64,000 bases of DNA from Klebsormidium nitens (Eukaryota; Streptophyta; Klebsormidiophyceae; Klebsormidiales; Klebsormidiaceae): positions 872-64,871 of the forward strand of contig DF237300.1 in NCBI GenBank assembly GCA_000708835.1, written 5' to 3'. Position 1 is the stretch's first letter. Each line of letters starts with the position of its first letter. The position numbers were made by a program, and so were the translations under genes. Below are positions 48,001-57,700 of this stretch, in pieces. The notes under the pieces were generated by a model, which was not told the DNA's origin, ran no database searches, and was given only the letters and a program-made list of their open reading frames with translations.

Positions 48001-48273
48001 GTTGAAGGTAGCAACCAAGCAAGCATGCTGCCGATTGTCTAGAGCTGTCTACGTGAGGTCAATGCTGCCAAATGTGAATTACGCTCTGCTAAGCTGGCTC
48101 CACATTTTGGTGAAGGGAGCGCCGTGAACCTCCGTCTTGACAAGGGCAAGTGTTGAGTAGGAGGCCCATGAACGAATACTATTTAGCGAAGGAGATAAAG
48201 ATGCAAACTTACCAAGAGCAAAGGTCCCACACAAGACCAAGAAAGCAGCAAGAGAAGCAAGGTGCCGCGCCAT
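42060..48273 (-). CDS. Secreted protein with pacifastin/VWC-like module and four Kazal domains, 9 exons
   Basis: Predicted secreted Cys-rich protein of 410 aa, probably a protease inhibitor or extracellular matrix protein. Minus-strand exons: 48273-48213, 47532-47448, 47185-46991, 46412-46352 (or its twin 46315-46255), 45884-45641, 44899-44735, 43968-43849, 42848-42723 and 42235-42060. All are GT-AG and all phases match. Residues 1-20 are a signal peptide (MARHLASLAAFLVLCGTFAL). Exon 3 has GASFPSGDGCNTCTC, like pacifastin or VWC modules. Exons 4-5 give CFADPCQVHK joined to CPAFPAATCQANYCGGCNAD, a Cys pattern I associate with related algal proteins. Exons 6-9 each encode one Kazal-like domain; three show C.C...VCG.DG.TY.N.C.A.C, for example GCGCDNSTYQVCGQDGVTYQ and CGCSNDQNPVCGSDGKTYKN. 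The fourth is divergent (ICIAVYSPVCSSTGALYGNE). One domain per exon, each in phase 1, would allow domain gain by exon duplication. Confidence 0.9.
42905..43170 (-). repeat. Two pseudo-exon copies of Kazal exon 8
   Basis: The true exon 8 starts at 42848 after GTTTGCAG. Two copies upstream in the transcript start at 43003 and 43164, a period of about 155-161 bp, each with the same acceptor GTTTGCAG followed by GCGC.CAG. Copy 43003 has lost one base in the ACCAGAACCC region and reaches a stop. Copy 43164 carries an inserted base and a changed Cys context. Neither could encode a Kazal domain, and the shared sequence extends into the flanking intron. Confidence 0.88.
44452..44700 (-). repeat. Tandem copies of the Kazal exon 6 end in intron 6
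   Basis: The region around the exon 6 donor (plus-strand 44702-44760, GGCGAAGAAGGAGAG, then GGCCCCGGGAA.TAGCT) recurs at about 44570-44640 and 44455-44520 (for example GACGAAGCGGAGCGACGCTGA, then GGCCCCGGGAATGAGCT). The period is about 115-133 bp. The copies also share a following block, AAGATGAACCGCAAT.CT. The donor is damaged in both. Confidence 0.8.
44985..45430 (-). repeat. Four copies of the Kazal exon 6 acceptor and Pro/Ala linker in intron 5
   Basis: Reading the minus strand, the true exon 6 starts at 44899 (TGCAG, then CTCAAGGCCCCGCGCG). Copies start at about 45053 (TTCAAGGCCGCGCGCG), 45158 (GTCAAGGCCCCGCCGG), 45281 (GTCAAGCGGCCGCCCC) and 45422 (TGAAGCGCCCGCCC). Most keep an AG acceptor and run through the GGCCACCCC..GGCT segment up to the first Cys. 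Spacing is 105-154 bp. None continues into a full Kazal domain. Confidence 0.85.
46255..46412 (-). other. Pair of intact alternative exons (4a/4b) in the Kazal gene
   Basis: Two exons of exactly 61 nt lie at 46412-46352 and 46315-46255, separated by 36 bp. Both have strong acceptors (TTTTTCAG and TTTTCCAG) and donors (GTACGT and GTGCGC). Both are phase-compatible with exon 3 (which ends in AC, so +C gives Thr) and with exon 5. They encode TVVCTKTPVADCFADPCQVH plus Lys, and TLVCTTTPLVRCFADPCQVN plus Lys. Using both shifts the frame into a stop, and the 36-bp spacer is very short for an intron, so they are predicted to be mutually exclusive. Confidence 0.82.
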
Positions 48274-49589
48274 TGTCGTTGTATCGACTCAAGCACGGTT
48301 AGAACCCGCGACAGATTTCTGCCTCTAGTTGTGTAGCCTGGGAGCTGCTCTTTTCAACGCTTGCTTTGCACAGCTGATGAATGTGTCAGTCGTAGGATGC
48401 GCGGACAGCTCGCTTGGCTCGCAGACAGAGGCCTCTGTGGAGCACCAATCATGCAGAGATTTTGACGTCCTTCCTTTTATCCACTATCTGTGAGTATGAG
48501 GTGGATAATCACTACAGTAGTTCATGTATACCTAGTTGTGTTGATCAACTCTACGATCTCGTTCCTCTATCCTAGGTCTGGGGATCTCCGACCTCGAACT
48601 CACGTCACTTCGTATCCAACACCACCTAGGACCGGCTTGCATTTGTTGCTTATATGAACGGTGAGCGTCATTGGCATATGCTGGACCTAAACCAAACCTA
48701 AACCAAAGTTATACAACTTACAATTTGGGCCACGCGAACCCGTACCCACCGTAATTCCCCCAGCTAATCCCACCCGTCTCCATGGCTGCATACGTAGCAG
48801 CTAGCTGCATGGCTTAAAGTTTCATGAAATGAAGTACCTAGGTAGATGGTTTCGTACTTCCGCATCCACCAGAAAGCCTGTGCATTGTTTCACTGATGAC
48901 ACTGATGACAGTACAAACAGTTCGAGCTACCTATCTTGTATTACTACCTCAAGCCCAAGTCCAACAGAAATGCCTCCGCTGCGCGCGCGCGGTCGATGTG
49001 AGCCTGACTCGGAGACCGTCCATTGCGCGGATCGCGATTCGCGAGGGCCAAGCAGGTTTTATGCACGTGCGTTATCAGTCAATCATTGAATCATGCGCGT
49101 TTCGCGGGGCCGGTGGACTGGCCGGATTCCAGAAGCATGTACCGGGGAACCGAGTCTGTAGCGTATCTTGTACCGTACTGCGGCAGAGTGCTTTACGAAG
49201 GTACCGGTACTCACGACCAGTCGGGCCTGCAGTGGGCCCTGCAATGTGCATGCGCGATCGGACGCCACAAACGCGTACGTCGCGGCTGCGGCCAGCCTCT
49301 GACATCAGCAGCCACAAAGCGCAACGCTTAGATAGCAATCCGAGCAGTGTCTCAGGTTGACATCACTGCGGGATCACGAGGATTAGTATAGAGTAGCTCT
49401 ATGAATGGAAGAGGCCCTTGCCAGGGTAGCTCCCTGCATGTTTCTCACAGTCCCTCGAGCTCAGATCAATGACTAGAGAATGACTAGTCCTTTTGAAATG
49501 CTGGACTATCGGTGTCAGCTCTAGTAGTTCTTCATTGCGGGGCAGCTCAGTTACTGACAACACTTTCCTCCTTTGAACGCTGGGCACCG
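48274..49589. other. Divergent promoter region (1.3 kb)
   Basis: The region lies between the start codons of the Kazal gene (minus) and the GT17 gene (plus), so it should contain both promoters. No coding exon, hairpin element or RNA gene was recognised. A short C-rich stretch near 48737 (CCCGTACCCACCGTAA) resembles part of the block at about 52173. Confidence 0.45.
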
Positions 49590-52500
49590 ATGATGAAGCT
49601 CGTGCGGCTGGCCGTTCGGACCAAGCCCGTCTTTCTTGTGCTAAGTTTGATAGCATTCGGGGGGCTGACAGTCTTCCAAGGTGGTTGTTGGCTCTTGATC
49701 AAGAACCTCATAGTGCAGTCAAGTCCACAAACAGCGGACGTCCCTTTCTCCGAAACTGACTTCTTGAACATGAAATACTTTCTCCAAGACAAGATAGGAG
49801 CAATAGACCTAGAGGACACAGTCAGAACAGATTCAGAGAGGAGGCGGATTGTGTGGGATAGATTCCACACAGACCTGTGGAGACTGGAGACTGAGTTCTT
49901 GAGGGCGCGCCTGAAGTCACTCAATGCTGACTTGGTAAGCATTCCTGAAGATGCGGAGGGGAGACAGGGACCCCCTGTGTGCACCAGAAACGACAGCAGC
50001 TGGTTGAGGGGCCACACAACCGCAGGGGAGGGCCGGCGAAAAGAGAGGCGCAAGATCTATGACGTGTTTCTGTGAGTAACTGCAGCTTTTGCTCTTGACA
50101 CCATATTCATCCTTTTAAACGAACACTGATAACGAAGACATACACTGTATCAATGGTGAGCGATATTAGGGTGGTGTATACATGTGAGATGTGATAAGAG
50201 CTGATTGATGGCATGATCAATCGGTGCCACATTCTCAGCAGGTGGAGAGTTAATGCACAGCTGAGTTGGCAAAGTCAGGCGCAATATTGACAAACTTCTT
50301 TGCTCTCGTGGCTTAGCTCTGGGAGGCCCAGGTTGTTTGTCATTATTCAGTTGTTTGCGTGCTGTATGCGCCTTTGGTGGCATCAGAAAGCTGGATTGGA
50401 ATCCTGATACGACAGATCTGGCCCCTGCTTGTCAGAAAGCAAATTTGTTTTGAACCCTACTTAGTGGAGCAAGATTGCACCGATTACTTCTTAGGTCAAA
50501 GACTGGGGTGCTGAGGGCTTGACGCGATTCTAGGAAAATATAAACAGTAAGTCCTATGCTTGGAAAGTCATTGAATGGTGGTGCCCGATGGAATCATTTT
50601 TCTCAGCACCACTGATCAGGGCATTATTTCAGTTTGGTGGTGTGCAAACATATAGCCTCTAGTTGTGGATGGATTTTGAACGATGCGAGAGAAGCCAACG
50701 GCGAAACAAGGCTTGGGTTGAACCGTGATTGGAAGTAGGTTCTGACGGGAAGCGAAGCTTTAGTGTGTCTGCTGACATTATTCCAACCACCACCGCGCCG
50801 TGACGCTAACCAAAGTTATGGGAAGCTCGTGTAAGAGTGTGCTTCAAAAAGCAAACGTACGAACGACCTTGTCAGATGCAAAGTGATTAAACGAAGAGGT
50901 CATCTTGAAGAGGTTGCACCAGTTTATGTCTGAGAGGAGGAACCATAGGACGCTGAGTGCCGTGATGGAACTAAAACATCAAAGACTTTGGATCTTGATG
51001 CTATTCGGTCTGCTTAATATGCACAACCCAAGGGCCTAGACATCGGGCTCTTGTTGTCTCCTTTGAAAGTTCTGTCAGTTGGACAACCATGCAAAGCCCT
51101 TCTGAACAAGGAACCACCCGGGCGAGAAGTACAACGCTATCCAGGTTTGGAAGTTGCAGTGGCTTGAAAGGGTTTGGAGGTTGCAGTGGCTGCAAACACA
51201 TCTGTTCACTTCCCGAATGAGCTGTTGATGATTGACATCAACCAGACTGAGGTGGGACAATTGTAGCACCTCTCCGTGCTAATGTTCTGCACTGCGGAAA
51301 TCTGGTGATTTGAGTTTTGATGACTTTCTTTCAAGCTCCAAATACATTACACTGAGCCAACCACCAGAGGTTTCGGTGACAGCCCTACTATCAACCTTGC
51401 CCAATTCAAGTTCCGGACACTTTTCTGGACTAAGATTTTCGACATGAGCTGTTCTGTATAAGCCTCTCCGAACCTCCATTCGGTTCATTTGGCTCAACGA
51501 ACTAGCATAAGTTGTGCACAATGCTCACACCAACGACTGCTCTGTCGGAACCTCTTGATATCCTCAAGATATGGCATCCATTTTTGAAACCGGGGTTCTT
51601 TCCAGGTCCTTTGACGAGTTCAAGCTGGCATCAGCCTGGACAAGCTTGCATAAACCAACCTTCTTATGCTCCTCGCTTTCGGTTCATTGGAACATCTGCC
51701 TACAATCTCTGACTTTTCCGAATCTGCAGATTTTTGGACGAGCGCCCCCTGATTGACATCCGGCTAAACCTGCTAGCAGACGTGGTCGACACATTTGTCA
51801 TCATGCAGTGTCCCATCACATTTATGAACCACAGCAAGCCGATGCCAGACCCGACCACGTTCGAGGAGCTCGCGCACGTCAAGCACAAGATCAAGCGGCT
51901 GTACTGCGACCTCGAAAACTATCCGTTCCAGGTAAGGGATGCGTTGTGGTTTTCATTTTACCGGACAGTAAAAGTCGTGACGCTGCAAACAAGGAAAAGG
52001 GTGTATCTGCACAAGCGCTCGAGTTCTGTGAATGGTGACTGACCGCCCTCTATCCCTTACCTGCCACTCATCTCTGCCGTTTCGCCCATAAAACTCAAGA
52101 AAGATAAGAGTAAGCCAAGATAATAGTAAGCTCCGACTAACACTAAAAACCCTAACCCAAAAAGACACCCGCTCCGCGCCCGTACCCACCCTAACCACCA
52201 AACAACCCTACCCTTCCCAGTGCGGTTACTTTATTATTATCTCGGCTTACTATTCTTTTTCTTGAGTTTGATGTTTCGCCCCCTCCCAGCCGCTAGAGAC
52301 GATCTCTCCTTTGCCACTTACTTCTTCCTTTCCCCCCCCTCCCGTCTCCCCAGGAACCCAGCCCCTGGAAACGAGAAGAGCACATGCGGTACACTGCCAT
52401 CAAGCTCGTAACCGAGTTCGTTAACCCGGAAGATATCGTCATGTTGGGCGACTTGGATGAACTGGTCGACGGAGGCGCCGTTGACCACTTGACCCACGAG

Positions 52501-53599
52501 CCCGACTCCGCCTTTCCGGTCACCCTCTACGTTCCGCTCTACCGCTCGAGCTTCGGGTGCATCGACCGGAACTTCAACGGGGAGCCAAAGCTGTGGCCGG
52601 GGACAGTCGGTAAGCACGTGGTTAGAATTTCGGTCTGCGAATCGATTCCAAAAACAGGGTCATGCTTTTCATCCGGAATGATCAGTCGTTGACATCACTT
52701 TCCCAACGCATGAGCCCCAAACTCTTCACCTCTCATCTCCTCTTCAAAATTGCAAGGATAATAATTGTCTCGTCAGCTGCCTTTGGGGCAGATTTGCGCA
52801 GGCACAGACGCGTTTGGGTTGTTTCTTCGACGAGGTCCAAATTGTTGGGGTGCTGAGCGCGAAGACTTTTTGATGTTCTTACAAGGGCAGAGAGAGAAGT
52901 TTCGCAATCGGTGCTGTTTGGGACATCAGGCCTGTCTGTGTCACGACAGAGGAGACTACGGACGCTGACATAGACACCCCCTGACAAATAACAAAAGCAA
53001 CCGTATTGAAGGATTCAAGATTTGTGAGGTCTTCGAGATTGCCTGTCACGGCGCCAACTGGATCGACGAAGATGTTGGATGACTAGGTCAGTCAGTCCCA
53101 ACAGCTATCTAGCCGTCAAGTTCCAATAATATTCTGATTATAATTATCGAGTCTCGTTTGATCCGGCATCATGACGACACGCAACCAAAATCTCCAACAG
53201 CCTTAGTCCGTCCGCCCCGCTCGTTGTCTGATCCCGTTCCGGAAACCTAGTTCCTCTCCTCTGCTTGCAGCCACGATCGGACGGCTGTTGAAGGAGAAGG
53301 CCCCGGGGCATCGGGACGGCAACGAGATGCGGGACGTGCTCCGCGACCAAAATGTGAATCGGCTCTGGTGCGCGGGGTGGCACTGTAGCTCGTGTATGCA
53401 CGAACCCGAGATCAAGACAAAGCTGTCGGAGTATTCACACGCGGCGGAAGTGGACGATAACCACAAGATAGCGGCGGTGTTAAGGGACGTCCGGGACACG
53501 TGTCTCTTCGGGTTTTACGAGAGGAAGCGAACGCTCGAGGGGCTGCCAACATACGTGGTAGAGAATGCCGAGAAGTTTAGGTATTTGATGCCAAAGTAA
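49590..53599 (+). CDS. GT17-type beta-1,4-mannosyl-glycoprotein N-acetylglucosaminyltransferase (GnT-III-like), 4 exons
   Basis: Predicted Golgi type II membrane glycosyltransferase of 422 aa that would add GlcNAc to N-glycans. Exons: 49590-50071, 51730-51931, 52354-52609 and 53271-53599; all GT-AG, phases consistent. Residues about 14-37 are a signal anchor (VFLVLSLIAFGGLTVFQGGC). The catalytic region begins with YDVFLFLDERPLIDIRLNLL and VVDTFVIMQCPITF, the family's opening strand. The acidic motif MLGDLDELVDGG at about 258-269 supplies the D-x-D metal-binding residues. The C-terminus has WCAGWHCSSCMHEPEIKTKL followed by SEYSH, matching the GWH..y.......k...SHae pattern of GT17. Whether the acceptor is the bisecting position is not shown by sequence. 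Intron 2 hosts a MITE (52088-52272). The gene converges with a GT90 gene. Confidence 0.91.
52088..52272. mobile_element. MITE with 38-bp inverted ends and 9-bp target-site duplication
   Basis: The element lies inside intron 2 of the GT17 gene. The left end 52088-52125 (ATAAAACTCAAGAAAGATAA and on) and the right end 52235-52272, reversed (ATCAAACTCAAGAAAAAGAA and on), match at 33 of 38 positions. The element is bounded on both sides by GTTTCGCCC (52079-52087 and 52273-52281), a perfect 9-bp direct repeat. Length is 185 bp with no coding capacity. A 9-bp duplication is typical of Mutator-like elements; that assignment is an inference. The interior holds a C-rich block also found near 284-312. 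Confidence 0.85.
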
Positions 53600-54747
53600 A
53601 AGCGCACGCGCGCGGCGGCACTGCAAAAAGCGCCAGCGCGGCGGCACCGCGACCTAGTGTAGGATCATTGCGTTGGCGCGGCTAATAGCGACGGGTGCTG
53701 CGGTGCTGATTGCACTCAGTCAGGAGAGGGTTGAGTCGCATGTGAGTCAGGTCATAGGTGAGTCATATAAACGGCCATTATGCTTCCTCAAAAGCAGGGG
53801 ATTATGTTGCCGTCTCCTATGAAATACATAGTAGATTAAGCGGCGCAATTGAAGCAGCTGACAATTTGGGTCCATCGTACAAGTCTTAGCATAAGCTACC
53901 AAGAATTGCGGAAAGCATTGGACGAGTGTGCAGCGCGGCCGGCCGGCTATGCTGCTAGCTCAGTGACTTGAATCACTGAGACAAAACAGAATTCACAGAC
54001 TGAGTGGCAAAACGACGATATCGTGCGTAGCACTGCACTATAACTTCCATGCAAGGGGCGCGTTTTCCAGCCCTAGCATGCTTCATGTGGTAGCTTGATC
54101 GACGGTTATGCTACCATGGCTTTAATCGAGTAGCCCCAAACGCGCACAGTCTACGTGACGATTCTTTGCACCCGGATTGCAATTGCTATGGCTTTCTGCA
54201 AAATATATCAGCTATCGATCTTTGAGCCGGTTACCACTGATGCATGTATGTCATGCTTTGGAAGAATATATATGGCCCACGCCGAGAACGGAACTAGAAC
54301 AAACCATTGAGCACATGACACGGCCAGCTTGCCGTGTTGCTTAGACGCGTATGAACTGCTCATTTAATGACGGTGGTCCTCGAGGTTCGAGATCGTCAAA
54401 ACGTGGCAACCACGTGACCTTATCTGAATGCAAAGATTTACAACTACATTGATACATATGATGCTGATGCTATACAGTAACATTGCAACCCATGAAACCT
54501 CAACAACAATGGGCCTTTCAAATCCAGGCATGACAAACTTGAAATCGCCCGATCAGAAACTAGCTATTTGCAGCGGCCGGCAGCCTGGCGCTGCCGTTGC
54601 AGCCAGTTTGAAGCTTGTGCACCGACCATCATTCATGCACGCGTCTGCATTGAAGCTTGCTCGTCTGACTGACAACTTCGTCAACGAGACCTTCAGTGCA
54701 TAATCCACAGACCACTAGTCGACACGCTTGTCGTACTTGATCGTGTC
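53600..54747. other. Convergent intergenic region
   Basis: The region lies between the stop codons of the GT17 gene (plus) and the GT90 gene (minus) and should contain both 3' UTRs. A plus-strand frame at 54428-54703 has no coding character. No repeat or RNA gene was recognised. Confidence 0.45.
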
Positions 54748-57700
54748 TTAGCTCTGCTTAGAGCACTGGAGAGAGCATGGTGGCTCCCCGGCTGGCTCGA
54801 CCCACTCCATAAACTCCCTCTCCTCCTCTAGCGCGTGTGCATAAAAGAACTCAGGATCGACTTTCTGCGCATTCTTTTGTTTCTGAGGCACGAACGTCAA
54901 CTTGGACGCATAAGCTTTAAGCATAAACAACATGTAGTCATAAATCCGAGACATGCCAATGTCTTCCCGCGTGAAGTCCAACGCTGCAACGCCGATTCCT
55001 TGGGCCTGTAATGAGAGAGGAGGAAATGTCACGCTCGCTACAACGCTCGCGACGTAGATGGACCAGACCAACGAATCATGCGCCGTAAAGCATCTCGACA
55101 CAAAGCGCAGGTTTGCAAGCTCTCCGCAGTAAAAACGGTGAGCACTCGTAGATACGGCAAACCCGTTAAGCATGGGGTTCTTAAGGCTTTGCAGAAGAGC
55201 ATGCCGCTGAGGGCTGCCTCTGAACAGTACCAAGGCTTACGCAATGCCGTGGTCCCCAAATATATCTCATCCGCCAAACCTCAGACCATGTGCAAACTGC
55301 ACTGAACAAACTTAAACGAGACCGCGATGCTGCGGCATCCGAGATCAAGTTTCTCAGATATCTTCTAGCCTTTCATGCACGGGCGTCTCCTAAAACAGCA
55401 CTAAAGGGCCATCAATCGGCCGCAAAGATACACGGGCCCGACAAGGGATGTCTACAAGTACGAGGTCAAACATTCCGGCGTGCGAAGTGCGAGGTAATGC
55501 TTGCGCAAGTGCCGTTCGTTGTTCCGCGAGATGGCCGTCGCATACAGAGAGCTTCGGTAAGCAAGGCTGGTTACCTAAAATCTGAGTGCTCTCCTACCGT
55601 CTGACTTTAAAGCTTCCGTGTATGCGATTAATGGCAACCGGTTAGGAAGGTGTTTGGAACTCGTTAAGCGAGCTCGCGCAAGGGTGAACGTTTCTAGAAG
55701 AATTGTCTAGATGCGCCTATCTATGCCGCTTCATACGAAGGGATCAAAAGGTGCTCCGAATTTTTAAGACGAGCTTGATTATGGCAAAAGATCGAAATAG
55801 TGACAGCGAGGAAGGCCCGTCTCACCTCTTCCGGATTTGCGCTCCCCCACGCGATCTGTTTCCGAATGTCGGCACACATGTCCTTTCCCCGATCCACCGG
55901 CAGGTAATGCGTCCCCGGTATAAGGCCCCGACTGCCACAAAAACGAGCTGCTTCAGGCATGTGGGCAGATTAAGGGAGCTATTTTGAGGCACTGTCAGAC
56001 ATTGTCGGAAGCTAATAAGGACCAGGACACGTCGAAAGGAAAAGCGTTTCGTGATTGAGGCGTTTGCAGCCCGTCGATACGTGGCAGATAGAAGCTCTAC
56101 TTTTCAGGCCGGAAGTCAGAGAGATGCAGTCCGGGACCAGAAATGACAAAAGGTCAAGAGCTTGCCGTTGATACTTATATAAGGGTACTGACGCCATGAA
56201 TGCTCCAAAACGGCGCGTTTTCTTTCTGAGTACTTAACCAATTGAGATGCAGGAGACCAAGCACACGTTCAGGATGCCGAGGTTCCAAAACGGGGCAGAA
56301 ACGGTTCCGAGCACTCCAGAAAAGCTGCTATGTTGGCGAACGGACTTTCAGACAGTCGTGCACGTTGTCAGAGTGGCAACCTTGTCAGAGTGGCAACATT
56401 CCAACTCAGATATAAAAATCCAAAGCGCTATCGTAGAAAGGGACTTGTTTCGTACCTGTAAAAGTCCCAGTAGAGCGGCTCAATCACAATCGTTGGCGAG
56501 CCGCACGCTAGGATGTACTTGAGACTGCATGACCACGTGTTCCCCTCGACGTACATTCGGTACCTGGAGACCATGGGAGGTACCGCTGTTTGCTTCACAG
56601 GCGCCATCGTGAACTTCAATGCTTCATTTTGAGCCGTCGATGCCATCCATCGTCGATCATATGAGTCCGATGATAAGAATCATGATCCGAGTACTTCGAA
56701 AGCCGATGGCAACTTTGAAAAAATGTGCTGTGAAATCGGCGACCGGGTTGGGTAAGTCGTGACGTAACATCGTAAAGAACATTCTACTCAGATCCCCCTG
56801 GCGGGAGAAGCCAGAAGGTAAGATCAACCCGAATCGTGCGGTCATGCTCTTCGGACGTGCAGTAACGTCCAGCTTTCAGGACTATACGTATAGAACGAGT
56901 AGTGATGTCTGACAAAATTACTTATGTTCCAAAAGCGGAGGAAATCCTTGCCAGGCTCTCCAACGCTGCGCGTTGAGCCACCAAACAGCCCACAGCCGTC
57001 GTCCGACTTTTTTTTTTCCCGCTCCAGCATATCATCGTTTCGACGACAAGCACGATCTCGAGGTATCCCCACGCTCTTGCTTTCTCTCGTAAGCAATTTC
57101 ACGCTGACCAAAACCAGTCCCTCAGCCTCACGCAACACTTCACTTGTGCGTACACAAATCACATCTGAAGTCAATCAAAGAACGACTAAGGAAACGTATA
57201 CACTGCAGGGGAGCACGTTGGGTATTGCGGACCATAATCGGCATAGAGACTGCTTCGAGCCTCAGAAACTGTGAACCATCACAACTCACTTGTGCGTGCA
57301 CTGATTCTCCGGCTTGGTCGAGCTGCTGTTCATCTCCTTGTCCCAGTCAATGCCCGCCACCTCGATCTCCTCCGGAAATTCCGCCCCGCACGCTAATACC
57401 TCTTTCCGGATCATCGCGTTGTCCCCTCGGCCGGTGTCTACGTTCCCCTTCCAGAAGGCGCGCGGCACGCGGTCTTCCCACGGAGTGCGGATGGACTCCC
57501 CCAAGTAGACGGCGGTGCTGACGTTCTCCCACCCAGGAATCCGTAGTTGGGGCCTGGAGCAAAAACAGAAACTACAAATCAGCGGCAAGAAAAGAGATGT
57601 AATGGACGGTCGTTTTTGCGGAGTCAACAAAGTGAATGGCAGGTCTTACGTTCACCAACCCGGGGAATCCGCGGTTGGGGCCTGGATTTATTTTGCAAAT

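Noticed and set aside
51140-51200. Imperfect repeat GTTTGGA.GTTGCAGTGGCT in GT17 intron 1, considered as a decayed exon copy
   Set aside because: It is a short local duplication without similarity to any GT17 exon, so it does not belong to the exon-edge arrays.
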